From Pyrenopolyporus hunteri (Eukaryota > Ascomycota > Sordariomycetes > Xylariales > Hypoxylaceae), in contig CADCXC010000003.1 in the NCBI GenBank assembly GCA_902806595.1, positions 1,860,001 through 1,924,000 on the forward strand: a DNA stretch of 64,000 bases, written 5' to 3'. The notes under the pieces were generated by a model. It ran no database searches. It was not told where the DNA came from and saw nothing but the letters and a program-made list of their open reading frames with translations. Shown piece after piece: positions 1 through 13,192 of the stretch (position 1 is the first letter of the stretch; every line of letters starts with the position of its first letter). The translations under genes and the position numbers were made by a program.

Positions 1-3000
1 TAGCCAGTTGCAAGGCGCAAAACGCGAGTCATTCATTACCCATCAGTCTCCATCTTTTCGTATGCGGCCTCTTTCCGGGGTTATCGCCAGCCTTTTATTG
101 CTAAGAAATGGGACCCCTTGTCGGCCATGCTTGGTACATTTGTACGCATCTGTGTATTGTATTGTATTGTACATAGTGGCTTACTGAACCGCCCCGGGGC
201 GAGACCAGCGATTTGAATTCCTTCGCGGGTACCTGCTTACACGTGCGAATCTAAATGGACTTGGATCATAGACCTGGGCATCTTACAATATGGGGATTTT
301 GCCGTCTAGGATTCGATAGCGTGTGCAAGACATCTACGGGGGGGTCTTGAAGGGGTTTCTTCCGTTCGTAGGGAACCCTGAGGACTTGCCTATAGTGACC
401 TACTGGTACCCGCGATGAACGCCGAAGTCCTTCCAGCGCTGCTTTTTCTTTTCATTGGCAGTGTCAAGCATAAGGCCCGCCTCGGTAGAAGGAGTCTTGG
501 TATTTAATAATCCTGTACCCCAACTTTCTCAGGCGAAGGAGAATGCATAATGGTTATGGTACTTCCGCCAAAAGTTCCATCCTATCATACATTTGCGTAC
601 CTGAAATCCATCTGTTGCGTCATGCCAACGAGATGTGGCACAACGTCTTTTTTTCAGGGAAAGGGATCATCGACCGCCCTGAGGCGGCACAGACGGTGTC
701 GTACAGAAAATGGCGCGTCGGCTTGCCCTATGATTTGACGAGTCTACTTTCATCGAGCCCCCCCCCCGGCGACTTCTCCTCTGCTAGGGTATGGGCCAGG
801 CTCCACTCGCAGAGCATATCGCATCCTTCTTTGTAAGGATCAAAAAGGTCGTAACGGCTGGGTAGCTGCCAAGCTAGCAAGGCTATACATGTGTGTGCGC
901 GTCTGTATGTACCTACGAAGCAAGATCATGTTGCAACCGACTAGGTTAGCGGTAACCGGTGATCTGCGTTCGAAACGGAGTCTACTGACCGGCCATACTG
1001 CCTCGAAGGAGGCTAGCTTCTTGACTGACAGCAGTAGACGCGCCACGCCAGCCTCTCTCTTGTCTTACTACGGACTCAGATCGCCTTGTCTTATTTGCTG
1101 GTTCTCCAAGTTAGTCTGATTCAAGAACTACCGGGACGGCGGCAAGATTTTGCCAGGACACAAGCTTCTTCTTCCGGGGGAGCTACCAAGGAGGAGTATG
1201 CAGAAACGCGATTCCGAGTCTAGGAACTAGGACGGCCTAAGTCGAATCTCTGGCGTAATGAATGCATACCCCGAACCACATGTGTGTACGTGCCACACAT
1301 CATCGATTGTACCTTCGCACTACGGGCTCACTAGGAAGAGTCCGGATCTGCGCGTTTCGTAGATACCTTACCTGCCTAGACATATACATCATAACATCTG
1401 ATCAAGAGGGTATACAGCCATACCGTAACAAGTTACCCCGAAACCCTTGCGTCGAATGCCGTATCTCTCTGAACGCCGTCTTGTCGTCCTTCATCTGCCG
1501 CGATCTGATCCGCTGTATATCCACTAGGTACATACCTACATACGTTTCTCCCCCACCTCATCATCCATCTGTCGGATCCCTGAAGCTGGGAACCTGGCGA
1601 CGACGAGGGCTTGCGCCTTCCTGTTGCTTCTTTGAGGTTGAATCCTCCCTGCATAGGAATGCGTAGATACCGAGACGGGCGAGCATTTCCTCTTGGGACA
1701 TGGGTTACATGCTCCGTAGGCTTGGACTTGTCGAAACGCGGGCGCCGGCGCGGCAGGCACCTGGGTGGTGAACCCCCACCAATCCTTTTGATCTTGGTTA
1801 CGAGGTTACCATCCCGTCGAGCGACGGCAATCTTGGGGAATAAGCACAAGCGCAAAGGGGCACAGCTTCGCTAGCTATCGACGGGCGCAACACACCGAAT
1901 GCCACGGAGCTAGTTTCGAGCCTGACGGTCCTGTTACCAGTCAATGAGCGTGCTCGTTTACACGCGATCGTGGCTCGTACAATATTAGCTGCATCTCGGA
2001 TAGCAGAGCTCCTCCCACCGGCAAGGATTCCTAAGTTCGGTTCAGGCGTATATTAACCACCACATATTACCATTATGAGCCGGCCCCCTTTTAAGATCAT
2101 GGGTTCGAGCATGTGGTAATCTCGGGTCGAAGCAACCCTCGCTCGCCCTTGGTGAAAAAAAGGGCCCCCAACTAATATCAATTATCTTATAATTATATCA
2201 GAAACGCCCCTAGGTAATCAGTCAAGAACCGTTTTACTATGTAGCGTAGACGTCAGTGCGAAGACCCTGCCACAGATCAGAGATGCGCCTGCTGCGGCAC
2301 CCGTGACGAGCTAGATTTTGTCTAATTGAATCTCGTTCGCCACGAGCTCGAGCAAGCCTGACCGCTTCATTGCCTAAGAGAGATTCGCATGCTTTCTCGA
2401 ACCAAACTTCGGCCCTTTGCCAGACCGGAATTGGACTGGTTCTGTCCCATTTAGTTTATCGACACTGACATCAAGGCTCCACCAGCTTTTTCGACGGGCT
2501 GTGGAGACACTCGTGTTGGTGATGGATGTGACTGGTAGAGTTAGTACGTACGTAGAGTAGCGCATGTGCGCTAGAAGAGACGGCCCTTGAAACTTTTCGA
2601 GGCCATGGTGCGGGATCAGGGGAATCTCACTGCCGTAACCGTATCAGTAAGGAATATACCCAGTAGTTGGAGATTCGAAGCAACCAAACCATGTGGTTTG
2701 GTAGTCGTGGTATTGATGTACGTACATCCCCTACGTTGCGGCGAAATGCTACTGTACCTAGTGTTATCTACGGGCGCTTGCGAGAATAAATAAATAAATA
2801 AAATAAAATAAAACAAAATAGGATAGAAGAGTAGGTATAGCAAAATAAAATGAGACGAAAGGGGAAGTGTCCGGTAACATTTCCCCTGACTTGAGTGTTA
2901 CCGACCTGACCCTTGTTAGCTCTATCTTCCTGTTCTCTCCACGTCTCTCTTTACTGACATACGTAGTACAATACACACATATCTCTCCCAGGGGAGGGCC

Positions 3001-6000
3001 AGCCCTAGTCCTTGTCCCCTTCGTGGGAAGTGGGTGACCGACGAGGCTAGTCCCGTCAACTTATTTTACCTTGGCTCCATATAATCGAAGTTGTACCTAT
3101 CTGGCGCGATCTGCCGGCTTCATTGTGGCTCATCTGGCCGTTTTAGGCCATTATGTTAAGCTCGACCATGTTGATACAAATATGATACATATCATTATCG
3201 TCGGATTAGGAAAACGAAGACTGCAAGGGCGAAGACAAGGGGGGGCTAGGCAAGCGTGGAGGCGAGGTTTCTGATATTTTCCATAAAAAAATAGAATAGA
3301 AATAAAATGAAATAAAATAAAAAAAGCTCCGCGTGCAACTTCTACAGATTACAGTATTACATGCCTTGCCGCATATGTGTACAGGTAGGCAAGCAATTTA
3401 TTGTACATATATCAATAAACACCATACATAGCATCTCTCTCCTAATAATAACAATGTTAATATCAATTTCTTGCCACTTTCCCTGCACAGTCATCGCTAA
3501 CGGGAGGTAATAAGAAGCTTAAAGGAGGGCGGCTGCTAGGTCGTCACACTGAGACTCTGATATCACCTGCATCGCTTCGCGTGAACAAGAGAAGCGGGCG
3601 TTCTATTTTAGAAACGCAAAGGCGTAACCCGCTACAAGAATGGGAGCTGTCAAATGAGATGCGATCGCGAAAGCGCGGCCGCAAGCGAGCTAATTCTCCC
3701 CTCTCTCCCCTCCCACTCTCGTCCTTCTCTCCACCCCTGGAAGACCTCGATAGGTTGCGCGACCGCGGACCATTCTATCCATTGCATCAATGGAGGCAGG
3801 TCAGGTACATCTATACATGCAATATAATATAATAACCATGTACATGGCTTGGGTAAGCGGACAAGGCATACTTTTTAGTCAGGGTTATAGTCATAGGTAC
3901 CGTCACGACCTCCAGTCTCTCATTCTCTCTCTCTCTCTCTGCGAGGCAGGGCCCTTTATTAGTGCCGGCATAAGTGGCCGTTTCCATCACAGGATATCTT
4001 TCCCTCTGATCAGCCCTGTCCCCTCCAATCAGGAGCCTCGGCTCGCTTTCTCGAGAAGAAAAGAGAAGCTCCGTAGGGGACGGACATACCTGCCTGCCTG
4101 TCGACCTACCTACCTACCTATAGCAATGGGCGAAGGATGCGATGCGGCTGTTGCGCCGATTCCCTCCCGTGGGATTTTTCTTTCCGCTTCCCATCCAAAA
4201 AAGCCGTTCGGTCGTAGATTGGGGGCGACTTTCTGTCAAAACGTATTGCTAATGTATGTACATACGCAGCACGTATGTGCGCAGCATGAGCATGTACGCT
4301 GTAGGCCAATGTATGCCAATGTACTCCAGTCCTATCGAATGCTGTGGTACCCTCCACAAGCTTACATGGCCCTCCGAAGTGGCGTGCCGGGTTCGTCCAG
4401 CAGTGGATCTGTTGCGAGGCACGCTGGTCCGAATCGGGAATGTGCTGAATGCTTTCTATGGGCTTGTCTGTCATGTATAGAGGTAGTTGTATGAAGAGGG
4501 CATGCCTGGTAAGTATCGTATGTATTGCACAGCGTGATCTGTTTCTATGGGTTTTGTATGGGTTTTGCATGGCTTTTTTACTATGTATCCTCCGCATTTC
4601 TCAGGGGGGCCCCCTACGGATTACATACATACACATCCATACAGACGCCTATGTACCCTACGGCAACTCGTCTTGCCAATTAGGTATGCGTGTCTATATG
4701 TATGTATTCCATACATGTGTGTCGAGAAAGACTGATCGTAGATTGTTCGTCTGGATAGGCACGCATGTATGGACGTATGTATGGACGTATGGACGTATGG
4801 ACGTACGGATGTGTGTATTTCACTTCGCTTCTGCCCACTCATCACTGCCGCGCATGACCATGACTACCTACCTACCTGCTCTTTGACCCAGCCGACTTAT
4901 AAGTCAGTTAGCGACCATGCTATGCATTTTATTATCTGCACTTGGCCCACACACCTCTCCCTCCTTCCATGGCAATTCGACAATTCGACGCGCTTCATCT
5001 CGGGTTTTTCTCGTTATAGAGCCGTCTAGATAATGAAATATGCAAGCGAAATTCCTTGATATTGGCATCGTCTCTCTGCCTATTACTTTCTCCATCTCCA
5101 GTTCCGGTTCGTGGGCCGAAAGCCACCCGCATTGTTCCCCTATATCAGCGCTTCTGCTATTAGCAAGGCGGCGAACCCATTACATAGCAGCCTCCTTCCC
5201 TGGAGGCGTTCATTGGCGGCGAGAAGAAAATAATAATAATAGCGATAATAATAGCGATAATAATAGCGATAATAATAGCGATAATAATAGCGATAATAAT
5301 AATAAAAAAGAGGCGACTTCACAGATATTAGGTACGGGATACGCAGGCCGTAGAACGGGCAGGGGTTCAATAAACTTATGTGCGCTTTTTGCGAAGCGAG
5401 CTTACTGGATCCCCGCCGCGCCCCCGGTCGCCAGCCATAGAGCAATCTCGTGAACCGATATTTTTTTACTGTACCGTAATGTCTTGCACCCACCTTTCCC
5501 TTCCCCCCATGCTCCCGCGCTTTTCCCTTCTGGCTCTTCATCGGCGGATATGTCCAACGGTCTTTCTAGAAATTAGCGGGCCCTCCTCTACGTACCCAGC
5601 AGAAGTCGTCGGAGGATTTCCTAACTGATCAAGTACCTCCCCTGTTGGGGGCCAGGGCCAGGTATTGGATAGACGGAGCTGCGTGGAGGGGCTCTTATTT
5701 TGCAAGGGGCATCTTGAATGGCTCTTAGCTAGCCTCTTGTCGATAGGCCCCCCGTGCCTCCATATGATCCATGCTCTTTACATCTCTACCTGCCTACTCC
5801 GTCCCCCCTCCATCCAATACCTTCACACACACATACGTACGCACCTGTAGAGAAAGGCCTTGCCATCGTTTTCACCCGCCATGGCTAGGCCCGTTTGCCG
5901 GTGGGTGGTTGAAAAGAGGATGTACAGGATCGAGGTCTCCTAGCCCCTTGTAAGGGCCGGCAGACGCTCGAAGGCTATTACGGGGCTGGACTGTCGTTGA

Positions 6001-6940
6001 ACCTCTCGTCCAAGTACTGTACAATACAATACAATACAATAACATACAATACAATCTAGGTAGCCAGCTCGCGCTTACAAGTCGTTACCTGTCTTCAGCT
6101 CTCTTTCCCTCCGTACCAAATACTAAAGTTCTGACTGTGCCTCCGTACCCGTGAGGTGTCAGAAAAGCTTGCCTGGATAGCTTCCTAGGAATGAGCGGGA
6201 GGGTTTAATCCGTCTTTTTACCATCTTCCCTTTCTTTGATAGCTTTCGTTGGCGTCTCCGAGGTCTGGAGGAACAAGCTCTTGTGGATATTGCCCAGGGC
6301 CTATCAACCAAGTCCCGGCCAGAACTGAAAGCCCTGTATCTTCCCCCAGCCAGATCGCCATTAGCTCCGTTCTCCTTCCCAGTCGGGCTGCATGCACTGT
6401 ACTCTAAAAACCCATGCCAGGTGTAGGTACTAAAGGCTTTTGTACCAGACCCCCAAGTCGCTTCCTGCTCCCTCATTGACTGTCTTTGGACCTGGACTCG
6501 ACCATCTCCTCTTGGCTTAGGGACCCGTCAACCGCTAAACGTGCCCCCCAGGGTAATGGATAATGCCGTCTTCTGCACAAAACAGTCCCCTCAGAGGCAA
6601 CATCTATCCTACCGTATCCCGTTCCATCCCATACAAGTACACTTCGGCCTGCAACCTTACCTTCTTTCAGCGTTCACTTTATTCTGACTTCACCTACCTG
6701 TACAAGGAAAGTCAGCCACTTCCCATCGAGGACTTGCCTTTCAACAGGAACTTGGACTCGACAAGACGGCTAGTCGAACATCAGTTAGCAATTACTATCG
6801 CGAGTCTGATGTTCTGAGTGAAACGTCTTGTTGCTTAGAGAGGGGGATTAAAATTAAGAACGAAGAGAAAGTAGAGTTTTTTGTCAGCCGGCGGCGCACG
6901 AGGAACAGGTCTCGAGAGGACGACTGGGACACAGGCTCCC
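1..6940. other. Long gene-poor upstream region
   Basis: No open frame here looks like a conserved protein. The longest ones (about 3790-4494 and 1433-1855) run through simple repeats and have no recognisable domain. The stretch holds AT-rich simple sequence (2785-2850, 3285-3330), a CT run near 3930, an 8-bp GTATGGAC-type repeat near 4765-4805, a 12-bp minisatellite at 5241-5303 and scattered CCTA runs. Part of it probably forms the promoter and 5' leader of the NDT80-type gene that follows. This is inferred from position only. Short genes with several tiny exons cannot be excluded. Confidence 0.6.
5241..5303. repeat. 12-bp minisatellite
   Basis: About five head-to-tail copies of a 12-base unit, AGCGATAATAAT, occur in register and pass into a short ATA-rich run. 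One forward frame reads the unit as Asn-Ser-Asp-Asn, but there is no sign that the frame is used. Confidence 0.9.
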
Positions 6941-9265
6941 ATGTCAGCCACAACGACTTTGACGGCGACCATGGCAGAGTTGAAGCCGGAGCCAGCGCAT
7001 AGTAGTCTTTGGTCGAACTATGGCGGTCCGGTGTCCTTATCAACTCGATTTCCTAATACCATAGACTCAAATCTTTCGCACCCCTCGACGACATCTTCGC
7101 AGCATCCGGGCCGGCCGCGAAGCAGCCACCCGACTATCGACCACCCTTACCCGTACCCCAGGTATCCCCAGGAGGAGTCGGATGGATTTGATCGATACCC
7201 TCAGCCGTCTCTAACTCAACATCACAGCTTCCCTAACCTCAAGAGGCCGCATCAACCCGGCGAGCATCCGCCGTACCAGGAAATTGTGCAAGATCTGAGA
7301 GATGACGGATCGAAGCTCACCGTTAACCATGACCACAAACTACTCTCTTTTCGGAGAGTCCAGGATAAGCATACCATCGTCGATCAGCATGGGCGGATGC
7401 AACAACTCGAGCTCTCTGCACAGCTCCACGGCATGTTCTTCCTCTCGGAGATGCCCTCAAGCACGAGCGATGGCGCGATTCTGCAACCGGAGTTGACGTG
7501 TTACCGGAGGAACCTGTTCCAAATTAGCGGCTCTCTCATCACTCCGCGAGGCCAGTTGTCAGTCATCATGCCAGAGACGGGCGAGACCGTCCCTGTGAAT
7601 AACACCGAAGTCACCATCTCCGCTATCGAATCCGTCGATGGCCATCCAGTAAGGCTCATCGTCATCCCGTGGAAGACGCCACCGCCGAATTCTCCGGAAC
7701 TTCCCCAGACTCCGGATCAGGAGCCCCCGTCTCTACCGCTAATCCCGTTCCCCGACGACGGGCAAGAGGCAGAGGGCGAGTATGCCGTGTATCCTATTGG
7801 GTGGCGACGACTGCAATTTAGAATGTAGGTGTCTTAGTGCTTTCCTCTCTTTTCGCAATATCCCAGGCTCGGTGCAGGAAAATTGACACGCGTTTTATAG
7901 AGCGACGGCGAATAATGGTAGACGAAAAGAACTTCAGCAGCATTTTGTGCTTCACCTGAAGGTCGTGGGAACGCTGGCCAACGGGTCGAAGGTAGTTTTA
8001 ACGGAATCTACAACGGCACCGATCGTTGTCCGGGGTCGAAGCCCGCGGAACTTTCAGGCACGGAAGGAGATTCCTCTCCTTGGATCCAGTGCTGGCTCAC
8101 GAGGACAAGCTCTCGTCGAGACGGGATTGGGCATAGTCGCAGGTCCCCTAACGGTCAAGCCTCAGGATCCGAAGCTGCGTGGTTTAAATCTAGAATTACC
8201 GAGGACGGCGTTTACTTTCAACGCGTCCAAGCTCCCTGGTAGTCCAATGACTATGAGGTCTAAGTAGGTCTTCTTTTTTCCCATCCAGTCGGGATGACCT
8301 CTGGTCCAGCTCCGAAAGCCTGAATTGCAATGAGTCTGGTTGAGTGGAGATGAGGGGACGGGGATACCCCTTACCTCTTCTTCTTCTCTTTCTTTTCCTA
8401 CCGTAATAAGATTAGAGCTGACAAGAGATTAAGTTCGTATCCCAGTTGGAATCCTCCTAGCCAGCTGCCCCTCTCTGGAATGCCAGCTTCGGCTACGGCC
8501 AGCTACCCGCCAGCGAGTATACCAGCCGACTCGTACCAGAAAATGCCGCTCTCGGGGACGTCGAATTTTACGCAGGAGCCGCAAGAGATGCCCATGCAAA
8601 CCTCTATGCCATCGATGCAACTTTCCCTAGCCGCAACAGAGCAACAGCCGCCTGCAATCCGGACCCAGTACGCATACGTACAGGGCACCTCAGCGCCACC
8701 ACAGCTCTCGGTAACGACCACGTCAATGGGAAGCAACTCCGATCACGGCAATCTCAGCGTACCACGGTACGTAGACTCGAACCCAAGACCGACCAAGAGC
8801 CCGCGTCACGCCAGCCACCAGTCTGTGCCTAGCACCAGTTCTATGAGCAACAGCAACGAGACATCCGAGTATCGGTATGGGCCTCCGGGGTATGTGCCTG
8901 TCAACAACAGTTCGAGCGAGCTGAACTCGGCGTCCACCTACAATGCTGACAGCGCGAGCAGTGCTGGTGCTACCGGTTCTGCTGGAGCCGGCGGTGCCCC
9001 TTCGTCAGCAGGTGGCCACTCCCATCATCAGCAACAGCAACCGCAATCGCAACAGCCCCCGCCTCGGGACTATTATCCCCCCACGACGTCGTGGACGACA
9101 ACGGCAGGGGAGCCTAGCAGCGCCACCGTCCACTCGTACCATAGCAGCGGCGCAACAGGCAGCGAAAGCAGCAGGCCGTACGCATTCCCTTCCAAGAGTG
9201 ATCACCCACCGCCTCCTGGAAGTTATGCCTCGACTTTGAACCATTACTCGTGGAGCCCGACGTAA
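6941..9265 (+). CDS. NDT80/PhoG-family p53-like transcription factor
   Basis: Three exons: 6941-7824, 7901-8263 and 8416-9265, with introns of 76 and 152 nt, encoding 698 residues. The NDT80/PhoG DNA-binding domain spans about residues 120-350. It shows the segments LSFRRVQDKHTIVDQHGRMQ, CYRRNLFQISGS, and, across the first splice junction, YPIGWRRLQFR then IATANNGRRKELQQHF, ending in VVRGRSPRNFQARKE. The rest is Ser/Pro/Gln-rich and probably disordered. The frame is closed by a TAG at 6872, so the ATG at 6941 is the first possible start; 6971 is an alternative. In fungi this family controls meiosis or sexual development (Ndt80, FSD-1) and extracellular protease, starvation and incompatibility responses (XprG/PacG, VIB-1). 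I cannot say which orthologue this is. A very long gene-free region lies upstream. Confidence 0.92.
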
Positions 9266-11568
9266 AAACCGACGCTGAGAACGGCGAGATGAGTTAAGAC
9301 GGCCAGAAGATTTAATAAACACGTCCTCACTTCTCCACAATCGTAGGTCGACTATTCGGCACGTTATGCACACAACAGGGGAGCGCGCGTGCGCGAATGA
9401 GGAGGCGGGGGGAGTCGACAGCTCTCTCTGTCATAAAAAAGGCGCGACTCGATCAAATGTCGCCTGTATAGTATTTTAATGGAAGCTCGTTTCTGTTTCT
9501 TATCCGAGACCAGTGGTGGAAGATATAGGGCAAAAAGCAGTCTTCGAAATTGCGCGTCCCCTACGGAGGGCTTGTATAGGGCTACGGGAGAGGGCAGTGT
9601 TCGGAGTGACGGAGTAAGGGAGGGAAAGACGATGGAAATCATGGTCTCCGTGTACCCGCGTTGGAAAGAAGCACCATCGCTGTGTGGTTGTGTATCTGGC
9701 GGTTTTCTCTCATATCGATACTCATTCGTGTCTTTCGCTAATAGCGAGCGCGACCCAGTCCGTCATCTTTTTTTGTTTGGATGTACAGTACGCACTCCAA
9801 CGCCCACGTGGACGGGTCGGCATTGAAATATCCGGAGTTGGTTCCCTCTTTTTTCCTATTAGGTATTGTCGCTGTTATGAGTCGGAGGCCTTCTCTTTTC
9901 TCTTTGATATCCCCCCCTCGTTCGTACTATACGTACCATATCATTCAGTACCATCGACATTATGTCTTATACACTCTGGAGCAACAAACGGGGCGGCCAC
10001 ATTGTTATTTCCTCCAGCGACTAGGACTCATGTGATATGGTAGGCGGGATTGTTAGAGTGGTAGTTTGCTGTTCTTGGCGCCTTTCTTCCGAATTAAGCA
10101 GTGAGGAAGGAGGATGTACTCCCATTAAGTTATATCGACCTCTGTTGCACTTATCAATCTTGCTCCCTGTCCACTCGAGACGATACCATGCTATAGCTAA
10201 GAGAGGAGTGCCAGTGTTTCGAGTAAAGACGGTTGGAAGGCCGGGTTTTCGCGAGACAACAAACGTGGTCCTGCTCCCAGCAGAAGACGGGAAACAAGTG
10301 GGTTATGTATAAGGGATACATCCGAGGTCGGCTTTTCTGTTGTTTGAAACCTGTTTTGGGGATGCTTTGGATCGTGCCTTTGAGCTTATCGCAATTTGTA
10401 CTTTAGTGGAAGCGCGGAACTCGTGGTCCTAGTATATAGTAGTGTATAGGGGGTCGAAGACGCTGTGGGACCTGGTTTTCAGCTTTCAGCCGCTAGAGCT
10501 TGTACTGTATCATACTAAGGCGTCCGGCCTCCATCCACCCAAGCCGATGCCTTCTATTTGTCCGTTCTATCGTCTATCGTCTCCTAGTGTGGACTATTGC
10601 CTTGTTCTATTACTCAACTGACCGGGCTTTCGCGTTTGTAGGGTGGAGACGTTAAATGAGTCCAGATGGACGTGTGATGAAGAAGATCTTAACGGGCTAT
10701 TGTAGAACCCTTGGAATCGGTAGCAGAATTGCACCAAGCATAAAAATACAAAGCGATAGCATAACTCGTCGACATAGACCTTGGGTTGGCTGGCCGACCT
10801 GGCTGACCCGGCTGACTGGCTGGCTGTGGATAAGCTGTATAGCATACACTACGGCTGGAAGAGGGAATGTAGAAGAAGAAAAGACCAAAGAGCGAACAGT
10901 GGATGGGAACTCAGTTTACATAGCGCCTGCCTCTTAAGTAGCCGCTTATATTCCCGGCCGCTTGGTGGCACCAATACTTTGGGTAGGTAGGTAGGTAGGT
11001 ATGTAAGTTCCCATTTGGGTTTTTATTATTACCCCAGCTAGGTACCTTCTTCCCTTATGTAAAATGTCCGGCAGATTGGGTGGATGATGTAGGTATAGTC
11101 GGTATTACTAGCTACCTAATGAGAAGGTAACACAAACTTTGATCTACGGCCGTTACTAGCTGAAGTTTAAGCGTGGGTTAAGTGAGGTGGTGAGACTTTC
11201 AGCTATGATCAATACGTAGCGTTCCAAGTCGCCGGGACGAGAACTGGTTATGCGGGTAAAGCATGCGCTAATCCGTTATGAAGAGTGGCTGGTAAGCGGC
11301 CCCCAACGTTGCATGGAGCTGCACTTATCCGGATATTCTTAAGTGGTCAAAGCTTACGGACAACATCAATTTTTCCCTTAAACCATTTTCTCAGTCCCTA
11401 AGCTACGTAGTAGTAATACGCGAGTCCAGGCCCTGTCGGTTTATTATAATATATTCTATCGATAATTGCCGCCCGTCTAAATATCTCGTCGTTCAAAATT
11501 ACTTTGACTACCTAGGTATATACCTACCCATACACATCTAAGGCTTGACCTTTAGAATTACAAAGGTC
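9266..11568. other. Intergenic region
   Basis: Presumed 3' UTR of the NDT80-type gene followed by the promoter of the DUF2011 gene. A TAGG microsatellite lies at 10983-11002 and a GGCTGACC-like imperfect run near 10790-10825. The short frames at 9479-9826 and 9684-10043 show no domain and are not annotated. Confidence 0.6.
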
Positions 11569-12465
11569 ATGTTCGAGATTCCCGACGCTAAACGGTATTA
11601 CGTACCCTCCCAGTTCTATTCGACGTGAAGCTGACAGGAACAACATGAAAGTGTCCGAAGAGAAGAGTTGCACGACTCTACCTCAGACGAGGAGGATACA
11701 CAAGATGATCAGTGGGATTCGGCTTTGCGTGAGAAGTTGAATGCTCGGCTTTCTGGACTGCTAGATCTGAGCTTCACAGCGGACGGAAATCCAGGAGTAG
11801 AGCAACTTCCGCAACCCAACACAGGGAATGCAAATCCAGAGCCTTCTGATGATAATGATGGCGATAAAGAGGTAGAGAAAGAGACATTCACCTTCAGGCT
11901 ATTTCGAGACGAGGAACCATCGCGCAAGGTAGTGCTCGAACCTCAAACCGCTGACAGGGAAAAGAATGGTGGGGGTGGGTTTGTGGTTGCTAGGCGGCCC
12001 ATCTCGTACTACTTGGCCAGTGAGCCAACCCCTGAAATTGCCCAAAAATTCAGGATGGCCGCTGTTAGCGCGGATTACCTCATCCAGGACGCAAAAAAGA
12101 GAAGATGGGGACTTGAAAAGCCATGGAAAGTGACAACTATCACCGTCGTTGCCAATGGGAAAAGGGTTGGCCCGAGCGTTTCTGTCGGCGAGAATGTGAC
12201 GAGCGACGTGGGGAAGAAGAGAAAGAGGCCAGGCAAGAAGCGAAGAATAATCCTTAGAGTCCGGGAGAGGGCAAAAAAGGAGCGGGAAGAGGCTGCGAAA
12301 CAACAGTTAGTCGAGAAGGAAGAGCATTTGAAAGAAAAGAAAAAGAGACTGAATAGACAGAAAAAACTAAAGCGGAGGGCTAAGGGAAAGGAGAAGAAGC
12401 AGGGTATGAAAGACGACTCAGATTCCGAGAAGAGCGGCGCGGAGAGTCCAAGTCGTGAGGCATGA
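11569..12465 (+). CDS. DUF2011 family protein (fungal, unknown function)
   Basis: Two exons: a 26-nt first exon (11569-11594) reading MFEIPDAK plus two bases of Arg, a 57-nt intron (11595-11651, with a CTGAC branch-like site), and 11652-12465. The product has 279 residues. The downstream frame has no ATG near its start, and the upstream mini-exon restores MFEIPDAKRVRREEL, the N-terminus I remember for this family. Other visible features are FTFRLF (about residue 100), a central RRPISYYLASEPTPE segment, a Lys/Arg-rich helical region that could carry nuclear localisation signals, and an acidic Ser-rich tail. The family, placed as Pfam DUF2011 from memory, is fungal and uncharacterised. A nuclear or nucleolar location is suggested only by composition. 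Confidence 0.85.
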
Positions 12466-13192
12466 GTAAGGGGGGAGCTTTAAACATGAATCTATAAGCA
12501 CCTATTCTGGCACAGCTCCTTAGGTACTACGTCTCTTCTATTCTGAATCCAGTCATTTTCAACATCTTGAATCTTGAGTTAGCTAATGCATCGCGTTATG
12601 CTATTGGTACAATGTCGAGCTCGACGTGTTTATCATAGGTACTTATGTAGGTACCTATGCAGCTATGCGAATATACCTGTAACTGAAGTCTAGGTACCTA
12701 CCTACATAGTATGTATTGCACATGTTGCATACCTACCAAGGTACCTAGGTAGGTAGGTACCTAGGTAGGTACCTACGTAAGCTCGCGCCACAATCTTACC
12801 TACATCAATGCACCTAATTGATGGCGTCTTACGTGGTGAATGCGCACAAATGTACCTCCTTGGCTGGTACCTACCTACCTTACCCTGGCACTCCACCATC
12901 TGCGATTTGAAGGTATCGGTGTATCGATGTACCTACCCACCTCGACCTTCGCGCACCGTGTTTCGCCAGCCCAAGCAAGCAAAGCAATTACATACTATTT
13001 TACGGTACAGTATTCTATGCTGCGACATTACGTCTCTTGAGAATTACCTCCCACCGTATAACTTCTCGGTGGCGTCTTACTTCTTCTTCTTCTTCTTAGA
13101 GAGATGCCTATCGCCGCTCGCAGTTTATTTTCAGTTATGTTCTCTTAAATAATACCCGCGCTCGAAGCCCCGCATCGCGTCTCTTGAGTACC
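12466..13192. other. Intergenic region with TAGGTACC repeats
   Basis: Spacer between the DUF2011 and STRIPAK genes. It holds a dense cluster of TAGG/GTACC repeats (12691-12777) and a CTT run just upstream of the STRIPAK start (13079-13097). No gene is visible. Confidence 0.7.
12691..12777. repeat. TAGGTACC/CCTA simple-repeat cluster
   Basis: Interrupted runs of TAGG and its complement CCTA joined by the palindrome TAGGTACCTA, so that neighbouring segments can pair as hairpins. The same motif recurs in many spacers of the window and is absent from the exons modelled here. Confidence 0.85.

Noticed and set aside
1433..1855. 140-codon minus frame overlapping a 134-codon plus frame
   Set aside because: Opposed frames of similar length, Arg/Pro-rich chance translation in GC-richer DNA, no splice or family support.
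3790..4494. 234-codon plus-strand frame
   Set aside because: Runs through CT and CCTA simple repeats, has no domain, and overlaps other long frames of equal quality. Best explained as chance in low-complexity DNA.
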